In this document: positions 1-6,321 of the stretch, piece after piece
Position numbering within the stretch: position 1 is the first letter of the stretch
How the letters are laid out: each line of letters starts with the position of its first letter
Origin: Candidatus Aminicenantota bacterium
Lineage (GTDB): Bacteria; Acidobacteriota; Aminicenantia; Aminicenantales; Saccharicenantaceae
DNA length: 11,497 bases
Assembly: GCA_011048485.1 (NCBI GenBank)
Contig: DSDX01000212.1
Span: forward strand, 1 to 11,497
Direction of reading: 5' to 3'
Translations under genes and position numbers: made by a program
Notes under the pieces: model-generated
What the model was told of the DNA's origin: nothing
Databases searched by the model: none
Seen by the model: only the letters and a program-made list of their open reading frames with translations

Positions 1-1059
1 CCGCTCGGGGAGCTGCCTCTGCCCAGAGACCTCGGGGCGGTCCTGTTGCGGCTCCTGGCCTCGCCGACGATCGCCGACAAGGAATGGGTCTACCGGCAAT
101 ACGACCACATGGTCCAGTTGAACACCGTCTTCCTGCCGGGGGCCGACGCGGCCCTGCTCAGGATCAAGGGCTCGCGCCGGGGCCTGGCCGTGACCCTCGA
201 CGGCAACTCCCTCTACACCCGCCTTGACCCGGGGAAGGGCGCCCGGATCGCCGTGGCCGAGGCCTGCCGGAACCTCGCCTGCGTCGGGGCCCGGCCGATC
301 GGGCTCACGAACTGCCTGAACTTCGGCGACCCCGAGAAACCGGCGGTCATGGGCCAGTTCGAGCGGGCCGTGGCCGGCCTGGCCGAGGCCTGCCGGACCT
401 TCGGGATCCCCGTCACGGGCGGCAACGTCAGCTTCTACAACGACACGGGCGGCCTGTCCATCCATCCGACGCCCGTCATGGGCGTCGTGGGACTGGTCGA
501 GGACGTCCGCAAGGCCGTCCGGCCGGGCTTCAGGGCCGCGGGGGACGCCGTCGTCCTCATCGGGGAAAGCCTGGGCGAAGTGGGCGGCACGGAATATCTC
601 AAGGTCATCCATGGCCTCGAGGCCGGGGACCCGCCCGTGATCGACCTCGAGCGGGAGAAACGCAACCAGGAGCTGCTCCTCGAGGCCATCGAGGCCGGGC
701 TCATCCGCTCCGCCCACGACCTCGCCGAGGGCGGCCTGGCCGTGGCCCTGGCCGAATGCTCTTTCCACGCCGAGCCCCGGATCGGCTGCGCGGTCGACCT
801 CGACGGCGGGCTCCGCGCCGACGCGCTCCTCTTCGGCGAATCCCAGTCCCGTATCCTGGCCACCTGCCGCCGGGCCAAGCTGGCCAGGCTGCTGGAGCTG
901 GCCGCCGCCCGCGGCGTGCCCGCGGCGGCCATCGGGCGCGCCGGGGGACGCGACATCGCCGTCAAGCGAAAGGGCCGTGAGGTCCTCCGGGTCCCGGTCG
1001 AGACGGCCTTCCGGGCCTGGAAGGACGGCCTGCCGGCCTTCTTCGAACCCAAGATCTGA
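1..1059 (+). CDS. purL: Phosphoribosylformylglycinamidine synthase subunit PurL, C-terminal part (5' end outside window)
   Basis: PurL converts FGAR, ATP and glutamine-derived ammonia to FGAM in cytosolic de novo purine synthesis. The frame is open from base 1 without a stop, so the gene starts upstream; the TTG at 46 is internal. The 352 visible residues correspond to about the last half of a small-type PurL. Family motifs are a YDHMVQLNTV segment (visible residues 34-43), GLTNCLNFGDPEK (101-113), GGNVSFYND (140-148), SAHDLAEGGL (237-246) and FGESQSR (278-284). These cover the second AIRS-like N-terminal subdomain and its C-terminal ATP-binding-fold partner. The gene ends in TGA 13 bases before purN, so the two are probably cotranscribed. 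The glutaminase subunit PurQ and PurS would be expected elsewhere for this small form, but none is visible. Identity is very secure; only the 5' extent is unknown. Confidence 0.97.
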   Translation, partial: PLGELPLPRDLGAVLLRLLASPTIADKEWVYRQYDHMVQLNTVFLPGADAALLRIKGSRRGLAVTLDGNSLYTRLDPGKGARIAVAEACRNLACVGARPIGLTNCLNFGDPEKPAVMGQFERAVAGLAEACRTFGIPVTGGNVSFYNDTGGLSIHPTPVMGVVGLVEDVRKAVRPGFRAAGDAVVLIGESLGEVGGTEYLKVIHGLEAGDPPVIDLEREKRNQELLLEAIEAGLIRSAHDLAEGGLAVALAECSFHAEPRIGCAVDLDGGLRADALLFGESQSRILATCRRAKLARLLELAAARGVPAAAIGRAGGRDIAVKRKGREVLRVPVETAFRAWKDGLPAFFEPKI

Positions 1060-1072
1060 GGGGGGACACACC

Positions 1073-1720
1073 ATGGACGACGTCGTCTTCCGGAGCCCGC
1101 GGAAGCGCGGGCGCATCGCCGTCTTTCTATCCGGCCGCGGCTCGAACTTCATGGCCATCCGCGAGGCCGTCGAGAGGGGGGACATCGACGCCGAGGTCGG
1201 CTTGGTGCTCTCTAACAAGCCCGACGCCCCCGGCCTGGTTCAGGCCCGGGCCTGGGGCCTCGAGACGCTCTTCCTCGACCCCAAGCTCTTCGCCACGCGC
1301 GAGGACTACGACCGGGCCGTCGTCCGCGAGCTCGAGGGCCGGCGCGTCGACCTGGTCTGCCTGGCCGGCTATATGCGCGTCCTGACGCCTGGCCTGTGCC
1401 AGGCCTACGAGCACCGCATCGTCAATATCCACCCGGCCCTCCTGCCGTCCTTCCCCGGCCTCCACGTCCAGCGGAAGGCCATCGATTGGGGCGTCCGGTT
1501 CTCGGGCTGCACGGTGCATTTCGTGGCCGCCGAGGTCGACATGGGGCCCATCATCCTTCAGGCCGTCGTTCCCGTGCTTCAGGACGACACGGAGGAGACC
1601 CTGGCGGCCCGCATCCTCGTCGAGGAGCACAAGATCTACCCCGAGGCCGTGGGCCTTTACTTTGCTGGACGGCTCGAGGTCCGGGGACGGCGCGTCTTCA
1701 TCCTCGAGCCCGGCGCTTGA
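1073..1720 (+). CDS. purN: Phosphoribosylglycinamide formyltransferase (GAR transformylase)
   Basis: PurN transfers the formyl group from 10-formyl-tetrahydrofolate to GAR, the third step of purine synthesis. The 215 residues match the usual 190-215. The SGRGSNF loop (20-26) binds the phosphate of GAR, NIHPALLPSFPG (118-129) carries catalytic Asn118 and His120, and Asp156 in the VDMGPI segment is the third catalytic residue. The VDMGPI segment has Met where Thr is commonest. I chose ATG 1073 because a G-rich ribosome-binding site (GGGGGGA, about 1060-1066) precedes it; the same frame is open further upstream, but that part lies inside purL in another frame. The N terminus is about 14 residues longer than in E. 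coli PurN. purL ends 13 bases upstream, and the next gene starts 27 bases downstream. Confidence 0.97.
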   Translation: MDDVVFRSPRKRGRIAVFLSGRGSNFMAIREAVERGDIDAEVGLVLSNKPDAPGLVQARAWGLETLFLDPKLFATREDYDRAVVRELEGRRVDLVCLAGYMRVLTPGLCQAYEHRIVNIHPALLPSFPGLHVQRKAIDWGVRFSGCTVHFVAAEVDMGPIILQAVVPVLQDDTEETLAARILVEEHKIYPEAVGLYFAGRLEVRGRRVFILEPGA

Positions 1721-1747
1721 GAGGCTCTTCCGCCGGGGCAGGGCCGC

Positions 1748-2842
1748 ATGGGCGAAGACCGGGACCGCTTCAGGCGACGCGCCGCGACGGGCGCCGCGCT
1801 CGCCCTCGCTTTCGCCGCGACCTGGATCGCGCTCAGCCTCACGGACGACCGTCCCGGCTGGCTGACCGTCTGGGCGCCTGAGGCCGCCGCCGTCGGGCGG
1901 CCGCTCGAGGTCCGGGTCAGGCTCGGCGGCTCGATCGAGGCGACCGAGATCAACTGCACCCTCCATCGGGCCAACAGCGAGCGGAAGGGCTGGGGCTTCC
2001 TCTCGTCCTCCGGGCCCTCGCGGCCGGCCGCCGGAGGAGAGACCCACGTGTTCCTATTCGATGTTCCCGAGCGCGAGGACACCGCCTACGCCTTCGCTCT
2101 GGTCTTTCTCAGCCCGACCGGGTCATGGGGGCAAGCGACGCGGGCCGCCACGGCCAAGTACATACCCGTTGTCGGGGCGACCGAGGCGCCGTCGTCGGCG
2201 CTCCAGAGGACAAGGGTCTATCGCTACCCGACACCCGCGGAGGAGGTCCGGCGCCGGAGCAAAGCCCGCCCCGCCGGCCCCAGGAAAGGCCCGTCCGCAT
2301 GGATCCATCCCGCCCTGGCCGCCCTCCTGCTCGCCGGCGCCGCGCTCTGTGTCGCGAACGGGGTCCGCGAGCGAGCGGCGGGGCTTCCTCCCGGCGGGGC
2401 CGGGGAAAGGGCCGCCTGGCTGGCCCTGGCGGCCGTGATGGCCGCCGGCGCCGTCTTCGAGCTGGCCGGGATCGCCGGCCGGTTCGCGTCCTGGGCCCGA
2501 CAGATGGCGGAGGCCCGGGGCGTCTACGAGCTCCGGCGGCCGGTCCAGAAGGGCTTGATGGCCGCGGCGGCCGCCGCGTCCCTCGGGCTCTTCCTCCTCT
2601 TCATGAGGTCTGTCCGGAGGCCGGGACCGCACCGCGCGCTCTGGTGGACCGGGATCGGTGTCGCGGCCTATACGGCCGTCTCGTTCGTCAGCGTGGTCTC
2701 CTTCCACGCCGTCGATGTGGCCCGGAGCCTGGCCTGGCACGGCCTGTCGCCCGTCGACGCCGTCCGGGGGGCCGGGGCGGCCGTGGCGTTCTCCGGGACC
2801 TTGGCCTCGCTTCTCGGGAAGGCGCGCCGGCGGGCTACTTGA
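1748..2842 (+). CDS. Unrecognised multi-pass membrane protein with N-terminal extracytoplasmic domain
   Basis: I cannot assign a named family to this 364-residue protein. A hydrophobic segment (about 12-31) after an Arg-rich start looks like a signal anchor. Residues about 33-150 are soluble, probably beta-rich and extracytoplasmic, with a single Cys (70). A basic Pro-rich stretch (154-183) follows. Four membrane helices are then visible at about 185-205, 223-244, 269-287 and 299-320, and a weaker hydrophobic helix at 340-356. The loop between helices 3 and 4 contains GVYELRRPVQ (258-267), and helix 5 ends in SFHAVD (318-323). This combination reminds me of a widespread uncharacterised bacterial four-helix membrane domain with a GWY..RR..Q loop and an SFHH.D motif; I recall that from memory only. 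The gene starts 27 bases after purN with a weak G-rich site, so it may be read with the purine genes. Its 3' end overlaps thyX by 8 bases, tail to tail. Confidence 0.8.
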   Translation: MGEDRDRFRRRAATGAALALAFAATWIALSLTDDRPGWLTVWAPEAAAVGRPLEVRVRLGGSIEATEINCTLHRANSERKGWGFLSSSGPSRPAAGGETHVFLFDVPEREDTAYAFALVFLSPTGSWGQATRAATAKYIPVVGATEAPSSALQRTRVYRYPTPAEEVRRRSKARPAGPRKGPSAWIHPALAALLLAGAALCVANGVRERAAGLPPGGAGERAAWLALAAVMAAGAVFELAGIAGRFASWARQMAEARGVYELRRPVQKGLMAAAAAASLGLFLLFMRSVRRPGPHRALWWTGIGVAAYTAVSFVSVVSFHAVDVARSLAWHGLSPVDAVRGAGAAVAFSGTLASLLGKARRRAT

Positions 2843-4334
2843 AGATCGGGGGCGGCGTCATGCGGGGAGGCCGCCCGAAGACCCCGGCGTACACCTCCGG
2901 GAAGGCGTCCTTGCCGCCCAGGAGGAGACAGGACAACGGCATGGCCTTGGCGGCCAGCCGGGCCATCTCGCCCGTGATGCCGCGTATCTCCCACTGGGCC
3001 GTGGCGTCCTGGCGCAGCCTGGAGATGTGATAGAGCTCGCGGACGTTGACCTTGAGCAGGGCCCTCCGCCTGTGGGCGTTGGTCAGGACATAGTCGGCGG
3101 CCGGCCCGATCTTCTTCTCGAGGCGGGCATGGACCTCGTCGGTCCGCGCGGCGACGGCCAGGAACTCCCTGTCCGCTCCGATCTCCTCGACCGAGGGGGG
3201 CACGGTGACGCCCAGCCTCGGTTCGTATCGCTGCCAGGTCAGGGTGGCCATCCTGTGGCGCTTGAGCTGGGCAAAGGCCGAGGCGGAGAGGACGATGTCG
3301 TAGACGAGGTCGGCGTGCTCGAATTCCCGGGGCGGAAAGTCGTAGAACTCCATGCGCTCGAGGGCCCGGCGGACGATGTCCTTCCGGGCGGCAGGCCGGG
3401 CGCTCCGGGCCCGGGCCAGACATTCCTTATAAGGTAGGCGCGAGACCGAATGGAGAAGCGCGGCGATGACGCGCGAATCGCCGTCCTCCGGCGAGGCGGC
3501 CAGGACGACGCCCTTGGATCCTCCCCTCCCCTTCCCGGCCGCTCCGCTCGGGAACAAAGCGGCGGCGGCCCCGGCCAGGTCCGGATAGGTCTCGGCGTCG
3601 AAGGGGCTTGGGTCGGTGAACAGGATGATGGATGGCGCGACCGCCCGGGCCAGTTCGTAGAGCCTCCGGTTGAGCTCCCGGACCTCGGCCAGGCCCTTGG
3701 CGGCGAACCGGCGGATGAGGAGCTCCAGGCTTCGGGCGTTGGCCGTCAATCCGAGCTGGCCTTCCGTCGCCAGGCTGACGATGTAGCGGGCGTCCTCCTT
3801 GGCCCAGCCGTCCAGGACGGCGTGGTTGCGCGGCTCGGCCGCGGCCTCGGCGTGCTTGGCGAAGACGTGCGGCTTGAGCCTGGCGTAGAGCCTGTGATAG
3901 AGCGCGTTCTGGGCCTTGACCGTCCCGACGAACAGGTCTTCCAACCCCGCCCCGCGGACCTCCTCGGGGACGACGAAATCGGAGCCGAGGGTGATGTAGC
4001 GCTGCGACTTCTCGGTGAAGGACATCAGCCGGAAGCGCTCGATCTCCTCGATGGCCAGGCGGCTGACGCCGATGACGTCGAAGTTGAAGACCGCGTGCTC
4101 GGCGACGGAGTGGTGGCCCATCTTGAAGATGATGGTCTCGTTGGACCGCCGCGCCTTCGCGACCTCGGCCCGGGCCGCGGCCCTGAGCGCGTCGACGGGA
4201 CGGGGATCGCGCGAGATCCGGGCGTAGGAGGCCGACAGCGTCTCCGGGGTCACGTCGCCGCGGGGCGGCGCGCTTCTCTTGAGCTCGTCGATCACGGCGC
4301 TGTCGACGTTGTACCCGGCCAGGAGGATCCGCAT
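2835..4334 (-). CDS. thyX: FAD-dependent thymidylate synthase (ThyX), tandem double-domain form
   Basis: ThyX makes dTMP from dUMP using methylene-tetrahydrofolate, FAD and NAD(P)H. At 499 residues this is about twice the usual 210-250, and two ThyX-like halves are visible. The first has GHHSVAEH (73-80), RFR (100-102) followed by seven residues and Ser110, then QRY (111-113), NARS (199-202) and AEVR (216-219). The second has REFEH (336-340), RHR (359-361), QRY (368-370), NVREL (430-434) and QWEIR (447-451). The first half keeps the Glu108/Ser110/Arg112 set of the RHRx7S signature; the second keeps a perfect RHR and QWEIR but lacks the Glu and Ser and is two residues shorter there. A Gly/Ala/Ser/Lys linker spans about 255-275. 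The classical ThyX active site lies between subunits, so the chain may act as an internal dimer. ATG 4334 follows a G-rich stretch and a promoter-like sequence. Confident as a ThyX-family protein; activity is inferred. Confidence 0.93.
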   Translation of the reverse strand: MRILLAGYNVDSAVIDELKRSAPPRGDVTPETLSASYARISRDPRPVDALRAAARAEVAKARRSNETIIFKMGHHSVAEHAVFNFDVIGVSRLAIEEIERFRLMSFTEKSQRYITLGSDFVVPEEVRGAGLEDLFVGTVKAQNALYHRLYARLKPHVFAKHAEAAAEPRNHAVLDGWAKEDARYIVSLATEGQLGLTANARSLELLIRRFAAKGLAEVRELNRRLYELARAVAPSIILFTDPSPFDAETYPDLAGAAAALFPSGAAGKGRGGSKGVVLAASPEDGDSRVIAALLHSVSRLPYKECLARARSARPAARKDIVRRALERMEFYDFPPREFEHADLVYDIVLSASAFAQLKRHRMATLTWQRYEPRLGVTVPPSVEEIGADREFLAVAARTDEVHARLEKKIGPAADYVLTNAHRRRALLKVNVRELYHISRLRQDATAQWEIRGITGEMARLAAKAMPLSCLLLGGKDAFPEVYAGVFGRPPRMTPPPIFK

Positions 4335-4343
4335 GGCGCCCCT

Positions 4344-4372
4344 ACCTTAGAGTCCCGCCAGGGAATTGTCAA
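4344..4372 (-). promoter_or_regulatory. Predicted sigma-70-type promoter of thyX
   Basis: On the minus strand a perfect -35 hexamer TTGACA (plus coordinates 4372-4367) is followed by exactly 17 bases and TAAGGT (4349-4344), which keeps the first, second and last positions of TATAAT. It lies in the 70-base rtcB-thyX gap, one of the few A/T-rich spots in this GC-rich window. Only 9 bases separate the -10 box from the thyX ATG, so transcription starting at the usual distance would give a leader of only a few bases or none. The -10 match is mediocre, and the host's sigma-factor preferences are unknown. Confidence 0.5.
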
Positions 4373-4376
4373 TTCC
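4362..4376. repeat. 15-base palindrome overlapping the thyX -35 box
   Basis: GGAATTG-T-CAATTCC is a perfect 7-base inverted repeat around a single central base, and it contains the TTGACA hexamer of the predicted thyX promoter. A symmetrical A/T-rich site over a -35 box is typical of operator geometry, so a repressor site is possible. With such short arms, coincidence with the TTGACA box cannot be excluded. Confidence 0.35.
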
Positions 4377-4385
4377 GGCCCCTGT

Positions 4386-4403
4386 CTCCGAGGCTCGTCG
4401 GAG
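4386..4403 (-). other. Small hairpin directly after rtcB
   Basis: Directly after the rtcB stop codon, the minus strand reads CTCCGA-CGAGCC-TCGGAG, a perfect 6-base stem with a 6-base loop. No run of T follows, so it is not a convincing intrinsic terminator. It could protect a 3' end or be incidental. It sits between rtcB and the predicted thyX promoter, where a transcript boundary would make sense. Confidence 0.25.
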
Positions 4404-4404
4404 G

Positions 4405-5826
4405 TCACCCCTTCATGACGGCGATCGGCCCGAGCTTGGCGACGACGCGGCCCAATCCGACCTCGTCGGAGACCCGGACGACCTCTTCGACGTCCTTGTA
4501 GGCCTCCGGGGCCTCCTCGGCGACCCCCTTCCAGCTCGTCGACTTGAGCTCGATCCCCCGGCGGGCCAGGTCGTCCCGTATCCTCTCGCCCCGGAAGCGC
4601 CGCAGGGCCTCGTGCCGCGACAGGACCCGGCCGGCGCCGTGGGCGGTCGAGCCGAAGCTCAGGGCCTCGGCCTCCCGCGTGCCCGCGAGAAGGAACGAGG
4701 CCGTGCCCATGCTGCCCGGGATGATGACCGGCTGGCCCACGGTCCGATAGAGGGCCGGGACCTCCGGCCGGCTTGGCCCGAAGCTCCGGGTCGCCCCCTT
4801 GCGGTGGACGACGAGCCGCTTCGAGCGTCCGCCGACGACATGCTCCTCGACCTTGGCCACGTTGTGGCAGACATCGTAGACCTGGTCCATGCCCCGGGCG
4901 TCGCCGAGGACGCGGCCGAAAACCTCCCGGACCCAGTGGGCGATCATCTGACGGTTGGCGAAGGCGTAGTTGACGGCGGCGCACATGGCCCGGTAATAGC
5001 GCTGGCCCTCCGCCGACTTGAACGGCGCATTGACTAGCTCCCGGTCGGGCAGCCCCGACACGCCGTAGGCGTTCCCCAGCGTCTCGATGAAATCGGTCGC
5101 GACCTGGTGGCCGAGGCCTCGGCTGCCGCAATGGATCATGACCAGGACCTGACCGACGCCGCGAACGCCGAAAGCCGCCGCCGCCCGCTCGTCGCGGATC
5201 TCCAGGACCTTCTGGATCTCGAGGAAATGGTTCCCCGCACCGAGGGTCCCGAGCTGAGGGAGGCCCCGCTCCAGGGCGCGCCCGGAGATCTCGTCGGGGG
5301 AAGCGTCCCTCATCCGGCCGCGCTCTTCCGTGCGCTCGAGGTCTTCCGGCCGCCCATAGCCGTTCTCGATGGCCCATTCGGCGCCCCGGGTCAGGATGTC
5401 CTTGAGGACATCCCGGCTGAGCTTGGTGACGCCCGCCTTCCCAACCCCGGCCGGGACCTCCCGGACGATCCCCGCCAGCAGCTCCTTGCTCCTCGGGGCG
5501 ATATCGGCTTCATCGTGGTCCGTCCTCAAGAGGCGCACGCCGCAGTTGATGTCGTAACCAACGCCGCCCGGCGAGATGATCCCCTCGTCGAGGTCGAAGG
5601 CCGCGACGCCGCCGATCGGAAAGCCGTAGCCCTGGTGGGCGTCGGGCATGACATAGGACATGCGCTCGATACCGGGCAGGCAGGCGACGTTGCGGGCCTG
5701 GGCCAGCGTCTGGTCGCGGCGGATGTCCTGGAGCAGGCGCGCGGAGGCATAGACGCGGGCCGGGACCCTCATGTCCCCCTCGGCCGGGAGCTCCCAGGTG
5801 TTCTCGTCGATCTTGCGGGCGTCCAT
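4405..5826 (-). CDS. rtcB: RNA-splicing ligase RtcB
   Basis: RtcB is a Mn- and GTP-dependent ligase that joins RNA 2',3'-cyclic phosphate or 3'-phosphate ends to 5'-OH ends in RNA repair and tRNA splicing. The 473 residues match the usual 470-490. All expected metal and guanylation residues are visible: Asp92 and Cys95 in YDINCGVR, His200 in GAGNHFLEIQ, His232 in IHCGSRGLGH, His321 in CHNVAK and His396 in STAHGAGR, the residue guanylated in characterised RtcB. The frame stays open upstream over archease, but the family begins near here. ATG 5826 is preferred because GAGG lies 6 bases before it; an in-frame ATG at 5832 lies too close to that site. The archease gene ends 8 bases upstream. No RtcA or RtcR is present in the window. 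Confidence 0.97.
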   Translation of the reverse strand: MDARKIDENTWELPAEGDMRVPARVYASARLLQDIRRDQTLAQARNVACLPGIERMSYVMPDAHQGYGFPIGGVAAFDLDEGIISPGGVGYDINCGVRLLRTDHDEADIAPRSKELLAGIVREVPAGVGKAGVTKLSRDVLKDILTRGAEWAIENGYGRPEDLERTEERGRMRDASPDEISGRALERGLPQLGTLGAGNHFLEIQKVLEIRDERAAAAFGVRGVGQVLVMIHCGSRGLGHQVATDFIETLGNAYGVSGLPDRELVNAPFKSAEGQRYYRAMCAAVNYAFANRQMIAHWVREVFGRVLGDARGMDQVYDVCHNVAKVEEHVVGGRSKRLVVHRKGATRSFGPSRPEVPALYRTVGQPVIIPGSMGTASFLLAGTREAEALSFGSTAHGAGRVLSRHEALRRFRGERIRDDLARRGIELKSTSWKGVAEEAPEAYKDVEEVVRVSDEVGLGRVVAKLGPIAVMKG

Positions 5827-5834
5827 GGTCATCC

Positions 5835-6257
5835 TCACATATCCACGACGACCTGGACGGTGAAGCCGTCGCAGGCCTCGATCTTCAGGTCGTGGTAGGT
5901 CACGGCCTTGACGTCGCCGTGGAGCTCGTGGCGGTCGGAGAGGGTCTCGCCGGCGAGGGTCGCCTCGAGGCCGAAGCCGCCGGGGCGCCGCCGGATCCGG
6001 ACGTCCCCGACGCGCCCGAGCAGGAACCGGCGCGTCTCGAAGAGATAGAGGACCTCGCCAAGGAACCGGACCAGCAGTTGCTCGTGGTCGGAGCCCTCGA
6101 CGCGGACGGGGCGGCGTTCCGCGGGCTCGACGGCCTCCCAGTCCCAGACGAGCGAGGCTAGGGCCAGGGCGGCGTTGGCGAAGGCCTCCTCGAGGGTCTC
6201 CCCGTAGGCCTGGAATTTTCCGTCGGCCGTGTGGGGCAGGATCCGGTACCTCTCCAT
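5835..6257 (-). CDS. Archease, RtcB-activating protein
   Basis: Archease is a small acidic protein that promotes RtcB guanylation and turnover and broadens its nucleotide use. The 140 residues are the normal family length. The N-terminal HTAD (10-13) holds the conserved Asp, followed by GETLEEAFANAALAL; the later HELHGDVKAVTYHDLKIE stretch and the VVVDM C terminus are also characteristic, the terminal Asp being a calcium ligand in characterised archeases. The residue after HTAD is Gly, where many members have Val or Ile. I chose ATG 6257 (MERYRILPHTAD) because it matches family N termini and has GGGAGGG 11 bases upstream; an ATG at 6281 would add 8 residues without a ribosome-binding site. 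It lies 8 bases before rtcB, so the two are very likely translated together. Confidence 0.94.
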   Translation of the reverse strand: MERYRILPHTADGKFQAYGETLEEAFANAALALASLVWDWEAVEPAERRPVRVEGSDHEQLLVRFLGEVLYLFETRRFLLGRVGDVRIRRRPGGFGLEATLAGETLSDRHELHGDVKAVTYHDLKIEACDGFTVQVVVDM

Positions 6258-6297
6258 GGCGGGCGCGCCCTCCCTGGCCATGGTACCCGAACGGGGC

Positions 6298-6321
6298 GAA
6301 AAAGTCAGCCGGAGGGGCTAT
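6298..6321 (-). terminator. Weak possible terminator after the thioredoxin-fold gene
   Basis: On the minus strand the stop codon TAG runs into AGCC-CCTCC-GGCT, a 4-base stem, followed within three bases by TTTTT. The layout resembles an intrinsic terminator, but the stem is short. It would lie between the thioredoxin-fold gene and archease in the 60-base gap, which shows no convincing promoter for archease. Partial readthrough into archease-rtcB is therefore likely. Confidence 0.25.

Noticed and set aside
46..48. TTG at 46 as the start of purL
   Set aside because: The frame is open to base 1 and PurL needs several hundred more N-terminal residues; this is an internal Leu codon.
1127..2047. 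Long open frame on the minus strand opposite purN (306 codons)
   Set aside because: It is low-complexity in composition, shows no family motif, and mirrors purN, whose catalytic motifs are intact; long antisense frames are expected at this GC content.
6263..6274. GGGCGCGCCC palindrome just upstream of the archease ATG
   Set aside because: A short all-G/C palindrome is expected by chance in this composition, with nothing else to suggest an operator.
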